DNA of 64,000 nucleotides, taken from contig CCMQ01000005.1 in assembly GCA_000751835.1 (NCBI GenBank), positions 124,001 through 188,000 on the forward strand. Reading direction: 5' to 3'. The notes under the pieces were generated by a model, which worked only from the letters and a program-made list of their open reading frames with translations, was not told the origin of the DNA and did no database searches. How positions within the stretch are numbered: the first letter of the stretch is position 1; each line of letters starts with the position of its first letter. The DNA is from Necropsobacter rosorum. Its GTDB lineage: Bacteria; Pseudomonadota; Gammaproteobacteria; Enterobacterales; Pasteurellaceae. The position numbers and the translations under genes were made by a program. Positions 9,121-19,769 of this stretch are shown here, piece by piece.

Positions 9121-9846
9121 ATGAATAATCATCAACCGCTGCTCAAAGCGCAGAGCCCTGCCGGTCTGGCCGAAGAATATATTGTTAAAAGCATCTGGAA
9201 TAATCATTTTCCGCCGGGCTCGGATCTACCGGCCGAACGGGAACTGGCGGATAAAATCGGCGTCACCAGAACCACACTGCGCGAGGTTCTGCAACGTTTG
9301 GCGCGCGACGGCTGGCTGATTATTCAGCACGGTAAACCGACCCGGGTCAACAATGTGTGGGAAACGGCCGGGCCGAATATTATCCGCACCTTGATTCAGC
9401 TGGACAAATCCATCATTCCGGTGATTATTACCAACGTGGTGTCGCTGCGTACCCGAATGGGGGAACATTATATTCCCGAAGCCATTCAACTGGATGCGGC
9501 CGCCTCGCTGGCCTTATTTAAAAACCTGCCGCAGTTGGAAGATACCCCGCAGGCTTATGCGGAATTCGACTATAATTTATACCGCAGTTTCACCTTTGTG
9601 GCCAATAAGCCGGTATACGGGCTGATTTTAAACAGTTTTAAAGAGTTATATCATCAGGTCGCCTCGTTATTCTTTTCCGAAGCACAGTCAAGAAAGTTTA
9701 CTTTGCAGTTTTATCAGGCATTACGAGACAGTTGTCAGGCGGGGGATGCGGACAAAGCCGCCGCTTATCTGAATGAAAACCGCGAGCGCAGCAGCGGGAT
9801 CTGGAAATCCATGCTGCATCATTTACCGCCGGATTTCGGCGAATAA
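9121..9846 (+). CDS. fadR: Fatty acid metabolism regulator FadR
   Basis: 241-residue GntR-family protein. The winged helix spans about 10-75 with SDLPAERELADKIGVTRTTLREVLQRLARDGWL, and the C-terminal all-alpha acyl-CoA-binding domain follows (FadR_C). FadR activates unsaturated fatty-acid synthesis genes and represses beta-oxidation; long-chain acyl-CoA releases it from DNA. Pasteurellaceae have little beta-oxidation, so its main role here is probably activation of fab genes (inference). Divergent from nhaB. Confidence 0.94.
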   Translation: MNNHQPLLKAQSPAGLAEEYIVKSIWNNHFPPGSDLPAERELADKIGVTRTTLREVLQRLARDGWLIIQHGKPTRVNNVWETAGPNIIRTLIQLDKSIIPVIITNVVSLRTRMGEHYIPEAIQLDAAASLALFKNLPQLEDTPQAYAEFDYNLYRSFTFVANKPVYGLILNSFKELYHQVASLFFSEAQSRKFTLQFYQALRDSCQAGDADKAAAYLNENRERSSGIWKSMLHHLPPDFGE

Positions 9847-9880
9847 AAAACCGCCGTTTTTATGTTGCAGCGGCGGTTAG
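9845..9880 (-). terminator. Terminator of alaA
   Basis: AACCGCCG (9849-9856) pairs with CGGCGGTT (9871-9878). On the minus strand the stem is followed by six T residues. It begins inside the fadR stop region and serves the convergent alaA. Confidence 0.75.
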
Positions 9881-9898
9881 ACGACGGGATTGCACGGC

Positions 9899-11113
9899 CT
9901 ATTGCCGATAATGCTGTAAAAAACGGGCAAATTTGGTCAATGCGGCTTCGATCTGGTGGACATAAGGCAAGGTGACGATACGGAAATGATCCGGCTCGTG
10001 CCAGTTAAAGCCGCGTCCGTGCACCAGCAACACTTTTTCCTGCCGCAATAAATCCAGCACCATTTTTTCATCATCGTAAATATTGAATTTTTTGCTGTCG
10101 ATTTTCGGGAACATATACAGCGCGCCCATTGGCTTAACGCAGCTGACGCCCGGAATCTGGTTAATCAGCTCAAAGGCTTTGTTGCGCTGTTCCAGCAAAC
10201 GCCCGCCCGGCAGAATAAATTCATTGATGCTTTGATAACCGCCCAGTGCGGTTTGAATGGCATGCTGCATCGGATGATTGGCGCACAGACGCATGGACGC
10301 CAGCATATCCAGCCCTTCGATATAGCCTTTGGCGTTCTTTTTTGGCCCGTTGAGAATCATCCAGCCCTGCCGGAAACCGGCGACCCGATAAGCTTTCGAC
10401 AGGCCGTTAAGGGTAATGGTGAGCAAATCCGGCGCCAGTGTGGCAATGTGATGATGCTGCGCATCGTCATACAGAATTTTGTCGTAAATCTCATCGGCAA
10501 AGATAATCAGATTATGCCGGCGCGCCGTTTCTACGATCTGTTCAAGCAGTGCTTTGCTGTACACCGCACCGGTCGGATTATTCGGGTTAATGATTACAAT
10601 CGCCTTGGTGCGCGTGGTAATTTTGCTGTTGATATCATCAATATCCGGAAACCAGCCGGCCTGTTCATCGCACAGATAATGCACCGCCTTACCGCCCGCC
10701 AGCGTTGCCGCCGCCGTCCATAACGGATAATCCGGCATCGGGATCAGCACCTCGTCGCCGTTATTCAATAACGCCTGCATGGCTATCATAATCAGCTCGG
10801 AAACGCCGTTGCCGATATACACATCGTTGACCGTGGCGCCGTGAATACCTTTCGACTGATAATACTGCACGATGGCTTTACGCGCGGAATACAGCCCTTT
10901 GGAATCGCAATAGCCTTGCGCGGCGGGCAGATTGCGCAGAATATCCACCAGAATTTCATCCGGCGCCTCAAAGCCGAAAGGCGCGGGGTTGCCGATATTC
11001 AGTTTTAAGATTTTATTGCCTTCCTCCTCCAGCCGCAGCGCCTCTTTATGTACCGGCCCGCGGATATCGTAACAGACGTGTTCCAGCTTATCGGATTTAG
11101 GAAATGTTTTCAT
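9899..11113 (-). CDS. alaA: Alanine-synthesising aminotransferase
   Basis: 404-residue class I PLP aminotransferase. AlaA (YfbQ) converts glutamate and pyruvate to alanine and 2-oxoglutarate. The start MKTFPKSDKLEHVCYDIRGP at 11113 matches the E. coli N-terminal region and follows AAGGA. NIGNPAPFGF, NPNNPTGAVYS and the PLP lysine in GLSKAYRVAGFRQGW (near residue 240) are seen. Transcribed toward fadR and ends in a shared intergenic hairpin. Confidence 0.93.
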   Translation of the reverse strand: MKTFPKSDKLEHVCYDIRGPVHKEALRLEEEGNKILKLNIGNPAPFGFEAPDEILVDILRNLPAAQGYCDSKGLYSARKAIVQYYQSKGIHGATVNDVYIGNGVSELIMIAMQALLNNGDEVLIPMPDYPLWTAAATLAGGKAVHYLCDEQAGWFPDIDDINSKITTRTKAIVIINPNNPTGAVYSKALLEQIVETARRHNLIIFADEIYDKILYDDAQHHHIATLAPDLLTITLNGLSKAYRVAGFRQGWMILNGPKKNAKGYIEGLDMLASMRLCANHPMQHAIQTALGGYQSINEFILPGGRLLEQRNKAFELINQIPGVSCVKPMGALYMFPKIDSKKFNIYDDEKMVLDLLRQEKVLLVHGRGFNWHEPDHFRIVTLPYVHQIEAALTKFARFLQHYRQ

Positions 11114-11216
11114 GGTGGTAATCCTTATATCTTTGTGATTGAGAAAACACAATGGCCGTCAATGACGTGTTATACCGCACTCGACGCGCTTCGCGCACGG
11201 AAATGGCGTTTTTGTC

Positions 11217-11282
11217 ACCGCACTTTACGCTTATTTTTTTAAGATGAAAAGATTTTGTAAAAAATTCTTATAAAGTGCGGTA
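11217..11282. repeat. Inverted pair of uptake signals, alaA-menF gap
   Basis: ACCGCACTT at 11217 and AAGTGCGGT near 11274 face each other about 50 bases apart in the gap upstream of both divergent genes. The spacing is too wide for a tight terminator. The T- and A-rich stretch between them could hold the menF promoter, but no clear -35/-10 pair was chosen. Confidence 0.6.
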
Positions 11283-11335
11283 GAATTAACGCTTATTTTT
11301 AACTTATTTCATCGCTAAAAACAACGCTTTTCTCA

Positions 11336-12610
11336 ATGGATAATTTGCAATCGATCAAGAACCGGTTAATGGAACGGATTCGCCTTCATCAGCCGCAGAC
11401 GCGGCCAATCAGCGAGATTCGGATAGAGGCCGCGGTGACGGCGGAAATGCTGAGTTGGTTGAAAGCGCAGCAGAGTTATCCCCAATTCTATTTTCATTGC
11501 CGTGACAGCCACCGGCAAATCGCCGCGTTAGGAAAAGTGCGGTCATTTTTGACTCCGGATCAGGCGCAGCGTTTTGTGCGCCGGCTGGCGCTGCCTTTGC
11601 TCGGCGGCCTGAAATTTTACGGCGAAGGCGAGTTTTTTCTGCCGCGCCTGTTGCTGCGCCAACAGGACAACCGATTGACGGTCAGTCTGTTTATCGATAA
11701 CGACAAACCGCTGCGGCAGGAATATCAGGCGGCGTTGCGCTGTCTGGAAACGTTTGATAAAACGACCGCACTTTGCCCGGTTCACCAGACAATCCGCCTG
11801 TATGCGCAAAAAGCGACGCAGACCAATTGGTGCCAATGGGTCGAACGGGCGCTGGAGGCGATTCGCGGCGGCGAACTGCGCAAAAGCGTACTGGCGAACG
11901 AAACCTGTTTTCAGACGGCGCACCGCCTGAACGCCAAGGATTTTCTGGCGGAAAGCGAACGCCGCAATCTGGGCTGTTACCATTTTTTATGGGCGTGGGA
12001 TGCCGAGCGCGCCTTTGTCGGTTCGCCGCCGGAGCGTTTATATCAGCGCGAAGGCACACAACTGGAGACCGAAGCGCTGGCCGGCACGGCACTGATGACG
12101 GATGATGCGCAGTTTAACCGTCAGCAGGGGCAATGGCTGTTGCAGGATCAGAAAAATATTTATGAAAATCAACTGGTGGCGGATGATATCCGGCACAAGC
12201 TACAGCCCTATGTTCGCCGTTTGACGGTGTCCGAACTGGGCTTAAAACGGCTGCGTCAGGTACAGCATTTAAGACGCCGTATCGTTGCCGAGCTGCACAG
12301 CGGCTATGGGGATGACACCTGTCTGCGGGCGATACATCCGACGGCCGCGGTCGCCGGTCTGCCTCAGCAGGCGGCGCTGGATTTTTTACGCCGCACGGAA
12401 GGGTTTAACCGCGATTGGTATGCCGGCGCATTAGGCATCATGGAGGCGGCGCGGGCGGAGTTTTGCGTGGCGATTCGTTCCGCCTTTATCGAAGGGGATA
12501 AAATTCGCGTATTTGCCGGCGCAGGTATTGTTGAAGGTTCGGTTCCCTTGCTAGAATGGCAGGAGATCGAACGTAAAGCGTTAGGATTAGTCTCATTATT
12601 ACAAGAATGA
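11336..12610 (+). CDS. menF: Isochorismate synthase, menaquinone type
   Basis: 424 residues of the chorismate-binding family. MenF isomerises chorismate to isochorismate, the first committed step of menaquinone synthesis. The C-terminal catalytic domain shows SPPERLYQREGTQLETEALAGTA near residue 224, HPTAAVAGLPQQAA near 330, and RAEFCVAIRSAFIEGDKIRVFAGAGIVEGS near 378. First gene of a menF-menD-menH unit with short gaps (16 bases, then 1). It contains two internal uptake signals. Confidence 0.94.
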   Translation: MDNLQSIKNRLMERIRLHQPQTRPISEIRIEAAVTAEMLSWLKAQQSYPQFYFHCRDSHRQIAALGKVRSFLTPDQAQRFVRRLALPLLGGLKFYGEGEFFLPRLLLRQQDNRLTVSLFIDNDKPLRQEYQAALRCLETFDKTTALCPVHQTIRLYAQKATQTNWCQWVERALEAIRGGELRKSVLANETCFQTAHRLNAKDFLAESERRNLGCYHFLWAWDAERAFVGSPPERLYQREGTQLETEALAGTALMTDDAQFNRQQGQWLLQDQKNIYENQLVADDIRHKLQPYVRRLTVSELGLKRLRQVQHLRRRIVAELHSGYGDDTCLRAIHPTAAVAGLPQQAALDFLRRTEGFNRDWYAGALGIMEAARAEFCVAIRSAFIEGDKIRVFAGAGIVEGSVPLLEWQEIERKALGLVSLLQE

Positions 12611-12626
12611 AAAACGGAGAACAACT

Positions 12627-14333
12627 ATGTCTGTCAGTGTATTTAATCGTTGTTGGTCAAAAGTGATTTTAGAAACGCTTGTCCGGCAGGGCGTGAGTCA
12701 TTTTTGTATCGCGCCGGGTTCCCGTTCCACCCCGTTAACGCTTGAGGCCGCCCGTTTGCAGGACGGTCGCCGTGCCGTTTGTCATACTCATTTTGATGAG
12801 CGCGGACTGGGCTTTTTTGCGCTCGGACTGGCGAAAGCCGTCGGCGCGCCGGTGGCGGTGATCGTCACCTCCGGCACCGCGGCGGCGAATTTGTATCCCG
12901 CCATTGTGGAGGCGCGCCAAAGTGCGGTGAATTTAATCGTATTAACCGCCGATCGTCCGCCGGAATTGCTGGAATGCGGCGCGAATCAGGCGATTGTGCA
13001 GGCGCATATGTTCGCCAATTATCCGATCGCCGCGCTGAATTTGCCGCGTCCAAGCGAGGATTATGCGGCGGACTGGCTGATTTCCGTGCTGGAACAGGCC
13101 TGTTACCGGCAAAAACGGCAGGCGGGCGTGGTGCATATCAATGTGCCGTTCGCCGAACCCTTGTATGCGGCGAAACCCGAGGAAATCGATAGCCACCCTT
13201 GGCTGGCGAAGGTGCAGCGCTGGTTGAGCCAGCACAAAGCCCGCAGCGTTTATTTGCCGTTGCAGCAGGAAGTGTTGATGCACGAACACTGGGATCACTG
13301 GCGCACTAAGCGCGGGGTGATTGCGGCGGGCAAAATGCCGTTGGAACAAGCGATGGGCATCAGCGCCTGGGCGAATACCATGGGCTGGATTTTGCTGACG
13401 GACATTCAGTCCGGTGTCGAACCCAGCCTGCCGTATGCGGATATCTGGCTTGCCAATCAAACGGTAAGAAAAAAATTGCTGGATGCCGATATTGTGATCC
13501 AGCTCGGTTCCCGGTTTATCAGCAAGCGCATTAATCAGTTTTTAAGTGAATTTCACGGTGAATACTGGGTGGTGGAAGAAAGCGGCAAGGCGGTGGATCC
13601 TTATCATCACGCGCATACCCGTTTTAATGCCAAAATTCACCACTGGCTGCGCGCCCATCCGCCGCTGCGGCAAAAGCCTTGGCTGCTTGAACCTTTAGCG
13701 CTGGCGAAATTCTGCGCCACCTTTGTGGAACAGCAGGTGGGCGGCAATCTGAACGAGGCGTCGCTGGCTCATCATATCGAACGGATCTTGCCGAATAACG
13801 GAATTCTGTTTTTGGGCAACAGTTTATTTGTGCGTCTGGTGGATGCGCTGACCAAGCTGCCGGAGGGCTATCCGGTTTATACCAACCGCGGTGCCAGCGG
13901 CATTGACGGTTTGCTTGCCACCGCCGCCGGGCTCGGTGTCGGCGCCAATCAGCCTTTGGTGGCGATGATCGGCGATACTTCCGCGCTTTATGATCTGAAT
14001 TCGCTGGCTTTGTTTAAATATGTCAACCAACCGACGATTATTTTTATTATCAATAATAACGGCGGGGCGATTTTCGATATGCTGCCGGTTGACGCCGACT
14101 TAAAAGATCGTTTTTACCGCATGCCGCACAATCTGGAATTTTCGCAGGCGGCATCGATGTTCGATCTGAAATACGCCCGTCCTTATACTTGGGCGGATTT
14201 GAGTTCGGTGCTGAAACATGCCTATTCGCGCCGCGAAACCACATTAATTGAGATCAAAGTCGCCTCCAGCGACGGCAGCAATATTTATAAACGCCTGATC
14301 GAACAGATCAGTTACGCCGTTATCGGAGCCTGA
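12627..14333 (+). CDS. menD: SEPHCHC synthase
   Basis: 568-residue thiamine-diphosphate enzyme that joins 2-oxoglutarate to isochorismate (2-succinyl-5-enolpyruvyl-6-hydroxy-3-cyclohexene-1-carboxylate synthase). The N-terminal SHFCIAPGSRSTPLTLEAARL and HFDERGLGFFALG are MenD signatures; the cofactor-binding region is GDTSALYDLNSLALF...NNNGGAIFDMLP near residues 450-485. ATG follows ACGGAG. Second gene of the men operon. Confidence 0.96.
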   Translation: MSVSVFNRCWSKVILETLVRQGVSHFCIAPGSRSTPLTLEAARLQDGRRAVCHTHFDERGLGFFALGLAKAVGAPVAVIVTSGTAAANLYPAIVEARQSAVNLIVLTADRPPELLECGANQAIVQAHMFANYPIAALNLPRPSEDYAADWLISVLEQACYRQKRQAGVVHINVPFAEPLYAAKPEEIDSHPWLAKVQRWLSQHKARSVYLPLQQEVLMHEHWDHWRTKRGVIAAGKMPLEQAMGISAWANTMGWILLTDIQSGVEPSLPYADIWLANQTVRKKLLDADIVIQLGSRFISKRINQFLSEFHGEYWVVEESGKAVDPYHHAHTRFNAKIHHWLRAHPPLRQKPWLLEPLALAKFCATFVEQQVGGNLNEASLAHHIERILPNNGILFLGNSLFVRLVDALTKLPEGYPVYTNRGASGIDGLLATAAGLGVGANQPLVAMIGDTSALYDLNSLALFKYVNQPTIIFIINNNGGAIFDMLPVDADLKDRFYRMPHNLEFSQAASMFDLKYARPYTWADLSSVLKHAYSRRETTLIEIKVASSDGSNIYKRLIEQISYAVIGA

Positions 14334-14334
14334 G

Positions 14335-15084
14335 ATGCCCTGTCTGGTGTTTCTGCACGGTTTGCTCGGCAACGCTGCCGACTGGCGGAAACTGATTGAA
14401 AAACTACCGCACTTTGACTGCATTGCGCTGGATTTGCCTTATCACGGTAAAGCGCGCAATATCGCGGTTGACGATTTTGAACAGAGCGCGGATTGGCTGG
14501 CGGATAACATTAAACGAACGGTGGGGCGGCGCCCGTATGTTGTGGTGGGCTATTCGCTGGGCGGGCGGATAGCCTTATATTATGCGTTGCAGGCACAATG
14601 CGCCAAGGGCAATTTACAGGGGCTGATTTTAGAAGGCGCAAATCTGGGGCTGCAATCGGCGCCGGAAAAACAGGCGCGCTGGCAACATGATTGTCGCTGG
14701 GCGCAGCGTTTTGCCACACAGCCACCGCAGCAGGTGCTGCAGGATTGGTATCGGCAGGGCGTGTTTGCCCATTTGCATGAAGATCAGCGCGAGGCGTTGA
14801 TCCGTGAGCGGGCGGCAAATTGTGGCGAGAACATTGCCTGCATGTTGCGCGCCACCTCCCTTGCCAAACAGCCGGATTTTCGCACCAAAGTGCGGTCGAA
14901 TTTATGGCCGATTTTTTATTTCTGCGGCGAAAAAGATGAAAAATTCTGCTGCATGGCTGAACAGAGCGGGTTGCCGCTGACCCGGATTCCGGCCGCCGGC
15001 CATAACGCGCATAAAGAAAATCCGGCGGCATTCGCCCGTCAATTGTCGGCGCTGGTAAGCGCGATCGGATTTGACGGCAGATAA
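14335..15084 (+). CDS. menH: SHCHC synthase
   Basis: 249-residue alpha/beta hydrolase that removes pyruvate from the MenD product. The oxyanion motif FLHGLLGNAADW is at the N-terminus, the nucleophile elbow GYSLGGRIALYYAL near residue 79 (Ser), and the catalytic His in PAAGHNAHKENP near 221. Starts one base after the menD stop (TGAGATG), so it is translationally coupled. An uptake signal is inside the gene. Confidence 0.93.
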   Translation: MPCLVFLHGLLGNAADWRKLIEKLPHFDCIALDLPYHGKARNIAVDDFEQSADWLADNIKRTVGRRPYVVVGYSLGGRIALYYALQAQCAKGNLQGLILEGANLGLQSAPEKQARWQHDCRWAQRFATQPPQQVLQDWYRQGVFAHLHEDQREALIRERAANCGENIACMLRATSLAKQPDFRTKVRSNLWPIFYFCGEKDEKFCCMAEQSGLPLTRIPAAGHNAHKENPAAFARQLSALVSAIGFDGR

Positions 15085-15117
15085 AAAAACAGGGCGAAAT
15101 AACCTCGCCCCGTTTTC
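15083..15117. terminator. Terminator between menH and era
   Basis: GGGCGA (15092-15097) pairs with TCGCCC (15105-15110); the stem extends past one mismatch into flanking A and T runs. Seven A residues before the stem give a U tract on the minus strand, so it best serves the lepA-lepB-rnc-era operon; four T follow on the + strand for menH. Confidence 0.75.
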
Positions 15118-15135
15118 TGCGTTTATATGCCGGCG

Positions 15136-16056
15136 TTAATCGTCCATATAACCCAGACTGCGCAGCGCACGTTCGTCGTCCGCCCAGCCGGATTTGACTT
15201 TCACCCACAGTTCCAGATGCACTTTATTGTCAAACAGGCGCTCCATATCTGCGCGGGCTTCGGTGCCGATCACTTTGATTTTTTGTCCCTTATTGCCGAT
15301 AACCATTTTCTTTTGGCCTTCGCGCTCGACTAAAATCAGTCCGTTGATTTCATAGGTGCCGCGTTCGTTGGTTTTGAACTGCTCGATTTCTACCGTGACG
15401 GCGTAAGGCAATTCTTCGCCCATAAAACGCATCAGTTTTTCACGGATAATTTCCGAGGCCATAAAGCGCTGCGAACGGTCGGTGACGTAATCTTCCGGAA
15501 AGTGGTGAATGCCTTTGCGCAGGGAGCCGCGCACGATTTTTTGCAAATTCTGCACGTTGTTGCCGCGCTGGGCCGAAATCGGCACAATGTCTTTAAAATC
15601 GAATTTTGCACTGAGCTGCGTGATAAACGGCAGCAGTTCGTCTTTGTGTTTGATGTTGTCGATTTTATTGATCGCCAAGACCACCGGCGCTTTGGCCTGA
15701 CGCAGTTTGTTCAGCACCATTTCATCGTCATCGTTCCAGTGGGTACCGTCCACCACAAAAATAATCAGATCCACATCGCCGATGGCGCTGCTGGCGGCAC
15801 GGTTCATCAAACGGTTAATGGCGCGCTTTTCTTCAATATGCAGGCCCGGCGTATCCACATACACAGCCTGATAGGCGCCTTCGGTGTGAATGCCGACAAT
15901 GCGGTGGCGGGTGGTTTGCGCTTTGCGCGAGGTAATGGAGATTTTCTGCCCCAGAATTTTGTTTAATAATGTGGATTTGCCCACATTCGGACGCCCGACA
16001 ATGGCGATAAAACCGCAATAGGTTTCAGGCGTGTCAGTTTGGTGTGTTGATGTCAT
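15136..16056 (-). CDS. era: Ribosome biogenesis GTPase Era
   Basis: 306 residues. Era binds the 3' end of 16S rRNA and checks 30S assembly. GTPase motifs are visible: P-loop [14 protein letters not shown] (residues ~15-28), DTPG near 68, NKID near 127, and SAQRGNNV near 160. The C-terminal KH domain includes [23 protein letters not shown]. Its start overlaps the rnc stop by four bases (ATGA). Last gene of lepA-lepB-rnc-era. Confidence 0.97.
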   Translation of the reverse strand: MTSTHQTDTPETYCGFIAIVGRPNVGKSTLLNKILGQKISITSRKAQTTRHRIVGIHTEGAYQAVYVDTPGLHIEEKRAINRLMNRAASSAIGDVDLIIFVVDGTHWNDDDEMVLNKLRQAKAPVVLAINKIDNIKHKDELLPFITQLSAKFDFKDIVPISAQRGNNVQNLQKIVRGSLRKGIHHFPEDYVTDRSQRFMASEIIREKLMRFMGEELPYAVTVEIEQFKTNERGTYEINGLILVEREGQKKMVIGNKGQKIKVIGTEARADMERLFDNKVHLELWVKVKSGWADDERALRSLGYMDD

Positions 16057-16727
16057 TTGATGTCCAGTTGTTTCAATATTTGTTCCGCCACGGCCTGTTC
16101 CGCCTTACGCCGGCTTGAGCCGGTCGCGCTGAAAGTGCGGTCGATATTTTGCACGTTACATTGCACCGTAAAGGTCTGGCAATGCGCTTCGCCCTGAATA
16201 TTCACCACATGATAGGTCGGCAGGGGCAGGCGATGGCCCTGTAGATATTCCTGCAGGCGGGTTTTGGCGTCTTTCTGATTATCGCCCGGTTTGATGTCTC
16301 GCAGCAGCGATTGATACCAGATGCGAACGGTGGCGGTGGCGGTGTTGAGATCGCTGTCCTGCGAAATGGCGCCGATAATGGCTTCCACACAGTCGGCAAG
16401 AATGGATTCACGACGAAAACCGCCGCTTTTCAGCTCGCCGGGGCCAAGCAGCATATTATCGCCCAGTTCAAATTCGCGCGCCAGTTCGGCCAGGGTCGGC
16501 TCGCGCACCAAAGTGGCGCGCATGCGGCTGAGTTCCCCTTCATCACAGTGCGGAAACTGGTGATATAAGGCGTCGGCAATGGTGTAATTGAGGATGGCGT
16601 CGCCCAGAAATTCCAGCCGCTCATTGTGATTTTTCGCCGCGCTGCGGTGTGTCAGCGCCTGTTTTAACAGTGCGCTGCGGTTAAACCGGTAATTGATTTT
16701 GTGTTGTAGTCGTTCTAAATTTTTCAT
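16053..16727 (-). CDS. rnc: Ribonuclease III
   Basis: 224 residues. Cleaves double-stranded RNA in rRNA and mRNA processing. The catalytic signature [21 protein letters not shown] (residues ~38-58) and the second acidic site DCVEAIIGA near 113 are present; the dsRNA-binding domain occupies the last ~70 residues ([14 protein letters not shown] to [13 protein letters not shown]). Start 16727 gives [13 protein letters not shown]; a longer frame would enter lepB. RNase III is the enzyme expected to act on the arfA hairpin in this same window. Confidence 0.96.
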   Translation of the reverse strand: MKNLERLQHKINYRFNRSALLKQALTHRSAAKNHNERLEFLGDAILNYTIADALYHQFPHCDEGELSRMRATLVREPTLAELAREFELGDNMLLGPGELKSGGFRRESILADCVEAIIGAISQDSDLNTATATVRIWYQSLLRDIKPGDNQKDAKTRLQEYLQGHRLPLPTYHVVNIQGEAHCQTFTVQCNVQNIDRTFSATGSSRRKAEQAVAEQILKQLDIK

Positions 16728-16732
16728 AAGGA

Positions 16733-17764
16733 TTATCGGATTTTGCTGAACATACGTTCGGTTCGGATGCCGGTCGGCCATTCGCCTTGTTTTTTGTCCA
16801 GACTCAACCAAATATACGAGGCTTTACCGACGATGTTTTTTTCCGGTACAAAGCCCCAGAAGCGGCTGTCTGCGCTGTGATTGCGGTTATCGCCCATCAC
16901 GAAATATTCACCCTCCGGCACCACCCATTCGGTAATATAATTTTGCTGCGAATCGTAATCGCGGTACATATAGGTGGCGTTCGGCGGCTGCGGATCCCAG
17001 TGAATCTGATGCGTCACATCGCCGCTTTCGGTAAGTTTCAGCGGATGCAGATTGCTGTAAATCGGCAGGCCGGCGTTATCCTGTCCGACGATAATGTTGA
17101 AATCCGTATCTTCCTGCGGCGTGCTGTAATCAAACTCTTTGCTGATGCAATCGGCGGTACATTCTTTGCCGTCTTTTCCGTAGGTCAGCGTGATGTGGCG
17201 ATCCACTTCGTTATACTGAATCCGGTCGCCGGGAATGCCGACGATGCGTTTGATATAATCCACATTCGGCTCCGGCGGTGCTTTAAAGACGATAATATCG
17301 CCGCGCTGCGGTTTGCCCGTTTCGATGAGCGTGTTCTGCAACACCGGATCTTTAATCCCGTAGGCGTATTTTTCTACCAGCAGGAAATCGCCCACGCGTA
17401 AAGTCGGTTCCATAGAACCGGAAGGAATCTGAAACGGTTCGAACAGAAAGGAGCGCAGAATCAGCACAAAAGCCAGCACCGGAAACAGCGAGGCTAAAAA
17501 CTCCGCGCCTTCGGAGATCGGCTCGATTTGACTTTTTTCTGCGTCGGTTAGGGTTTTGCCGCTGCGTTGTTCCGCGCGCGCGATTTGTCTGGCGCGTTTC
17601 GGCAAAACGGCAAAGCGGTGATAGCACCATAATATGCCGCAAAGTGCGGTCAATAAAATCAATAAAATGGTAAAGGTATTCGGCAGCGCCAGATGATCAA
17701 GCAGTTTCCAGAGCGCGTAGCCGACCGCAATCAGAATGATAAAAGCGAGATTTGATTTAGACAT
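16733..17764 (-). CDS. lepB: Signal peptidase I
   Basis: 343 residues, slightly longer than E. coli LepB (324). Two N-terminal membrane helices (about 5-20 and 25-45, plus a hydrophobic stretch near 90-105) anchor the periplasmic catalytic domain. The catalytic Ser is in [10 protein letters not shown] near residue 117, the general-base Lys in [13 protein letters not shown] near 172, and box E is [17 protein letters not shown] near 300. It removes signal peptides from exported proteins. It follows lepA at 10 bases and precedes rnc at 5. Confidence 0.96.
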   Translation of the reverse strand: MSKSNLAFIILIAVGYALWKLLDHLALPNTFTILLILLTALCGILWCYHRFAVLPKRARQIARAEQRSGKTLTDAEKSQIEPISEGAEFLASLFPVLAFVLILRSFLFEPFQIPSGSMEPTLRVGDFLLVEKYAYGIKDPVLQNTLIETGKPQRGDIIVFKAPPEPNVDYIKRIVGIPGDRIQYNEVDRHITLTYGKDGKECTADCISKEFDYSTPQEDTDFNIIVGQDNAGLPIYSNLHPLKLTESGDVTHQIHWDPQPPNATYMYRDYDSQQNYITEWVVPEGEYFVMGDNRNHSADSRFWGFVPEKNIVGKASYIWLSLDKKQGEWPTGIRTERMFSKIR

Positions 17765-17774
17765 TGATGGTTCC

Positions 17775-19571
17775 TTACTTATCTTTGCCCACATGTAAGA
17801 TGGCCAGAAACGCTTCCTGCGGCACTTCCACGTTGCCTAAGGATTTCATGCGCTTCTTACCTTCCTTCTGTTTCTGCAACAGCTTTTTCTTCCGGCTGAC
17901 ATCGCCGCCGTAGCATTTCGCCAGCACGTTTTTACGCAGCTGTTTAACCGTCGAACGGGCAATAATATGGTTGCCGATGGCAGCCTGAATGGCAATATCG
18001 AATTGCTGGCGCGGGATCAGTTCGCGCATTTTTTCCACCAGTTCGCGACCGCGGTACGGGGCGTTATCTTTGTGCACGATTAGCGCCAGCGCATCCACTC
18101 GTTCGCCGTTGATCATAATATCCACGCGCACCATGTCCGCCGCCTGAAAACGTTTAAAGCCGTAATCCAGCGAGGCGTAACCGCGCGAAGTGGATTTGAG
18201 GCGATCAAAGAAATCCAGCACCACTTCGCCCATCGGAATGTCATAAGTCAGGGCGACCTGATTGCCGTGATATACCATATTGGTCTGCACGCCGCGTTTT
18301 TCCACGCAAAGGGTGATAACGTTACCGAGATAACTTTGCGGCAGCAACATGTTGCATTCGGCGATTGGTTCGCGAATTTCCGCAATATTATTCAGCGGCG
18401 GCAGTTTCGCCGGGCTGTCCACATACACCACTTCGCCGTTGGTCAGTTCCACTTCATAAACGACGGTCGGTGCGGTGGTAATCAGATCCAGATTATATTC
18501 ACGTTCCAGCCGCTCCTGAATGATTTCCATATGCAGCAAACCGAGGAAACCGCAGCGGAAACCGAAACCGAGCGCGCTGGAGTTTTCCGGTTCGTAGAAG
18601 AGGGAGGCATCGTTCAGGCTCAATTTGCCCAGCGCATCGCGGAAAGCCTCATAATCATCGGAGCTAATTGGGAATAACCCGGCGTAAACCTGCGGTTTGA
18701 CTTTTTTAAACCCCGGTAAAACCGAGCTTGCCGGGCGATTGTGTAAGGTCAGGGTATCGCCCACCGGCGCCCCCAGAATATCTTTAATCGCACAGACTAC
18801 CCAGCCCACTTCGCCGCAGTTGAGCTGTTCGGTATCCACTTGTTTCGGGGTGAAAATACCCAGACGATCAACATTATAGGACTGACCGGTGGACATCACT
18901 TTGATTTTATCGCCTTTGCGCAGCGTACCGTTTTTAATCCGCACCAGCGAGACGACGCCGAGATAATTATCAAACCAAGAGTCAATAATCAGTGCTTGCA
19001 GCGGTGCGTTGGGATCTCCTTGCGGGGCGGGAATTTTGCGCACGATTTCTTCCAGCACCGCTTCGATACCGACCCCGGTTTTGGCGGAACAGCGCACCGC
19101 ATCCAGCGCATCGATTCCCACAATATCTTCAATTTCTTCCGCGACACGTTCCGGATCGGCGGCGGGCAGGTCGATTTTATTTAAAATCGGAACCACTTCC
19201 AGATTCATTTCAATGGCGGTATAACAGTTCGCCAGCGTCTGCGCTTCCACGCCCTGACCGGCATCGACCACCAGCAGCGCACCTTCACAGGCGGCGAGAG
19301 AACGGGACACTTCGTAAGAAAAGTCAACATGCCCCGGCGTGTCGATAAAATTCAGTTGATAGGTTTCGCCGTTTTTAGCCCGATAATTTAACGTGACGCT
19401 TTGGGCTTTAATAGTAATTCCGCGTTCACGTTCCAAATCCATGGAATCCAGCACCTGCTCAGCCATTTCGCGATCAGACAACCCGCCGCAGGTTTGAATC
19501 AGCCGATCCGACAAGGTGGATTTACCGTGGTCAATATGTGCAATAATAGAAAAGTTACGTATGTTCTTCAT
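17775..19571 (-). CDS. lepA: Elongation factor 4 (LepA)
   Basis: 598 residues, the usual EF4 length. A ribosome-associated GTPase that acts in initiation/back-translocation. GTPase motifs [14 protein letters not shown] (near residue 9), DTPGHVDF, and NKIDLP are followed by domains homologous to EF-G II, III and V and the LepA-specific C-terminal domain, which ends in the basic segment [18 protein letters not shown]. First gene of the lepA-lepB-rnc-era operon. Confidence 0.97.
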   Translation of the reverse strand: MKNIRNFSIIAHIDHGKSTLSDRLIQTCGGLSDREMAEQVLDSMDLERERGITIKAQSVTLNYRAKNGETYQLNFIDTPGHVDFSYEVSRSLAACEGALLVVDAGQGVEAQTLANCYTAIEMNLEVVPILNKIDLPAADPERVAEEIEDIVGIDALDAVRCSAKTGVGIEAVLEEIVRKIPAPQGDPNAPLQALIIDSWFDNYLGVVSLVRIKNGTLRKGDKIKVMSTGQSYNVDRLGIFTPKQVDTEQLNCGEVGWVVCAIKDILGAPVGDTLTLHNRPASSVLPGFKKVKPQVYAGLFPISSDDYEAFRDALGKLSLNDASLFYEPENSSALGFGFRCGFLGLLHMEIIQERLEREYNLDLITTAPTVVYEVELTNGEVVYVDSPAKLPPLNNIAEIREPIAECNMLLPQSYLGNVITLCVEKRGVQTNMVYHGNQVALTYDIPMGEVVLDFFDRLKSTSRGYASLDYGFKRFQAADMVRVDIMINGERVDALALIVHKDNAPYRGRELVEKMRELIPRQQFDIAIQAAIGNHIIARSTVKQLRKNVLAKCYGGDVSRKKKLLQKQKEGKKRMKSLGNVEVPQEAFLAILHVGKDK

Positions 19572-19699
19572 ATTTCAGTTAGCATGATTTCACTAAAGTT
19601 TAACTGGTGGATTGTACCTGAATATGTACGGATATGCCATATCGGGCAATAAAATTGCGCGAAAGTGCGGTAAGAAAATCAACTGTTTTTTTAAAGCGA

Positions 19700-19740
19700 T
19701 AAAAAACACCCCGAAGAGCATGCCTCGGGGTGTGATTTTT
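19700..19740 (-). terminator. Terminator of grcA
   Basis: ACACCCCGA (19706-19714) pairs with TCGGGGTGT (19725-19733), 10-base loop. On the minus strand six T follow the stem, so it ends the grcA transcript; TTTTT also follows on the + strand, although no + strand gene precedes it. Confidence 0.85.
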
Positions 19741-19769
19741 ATCTGACTCAAAGGGTAGAATAGATAAAA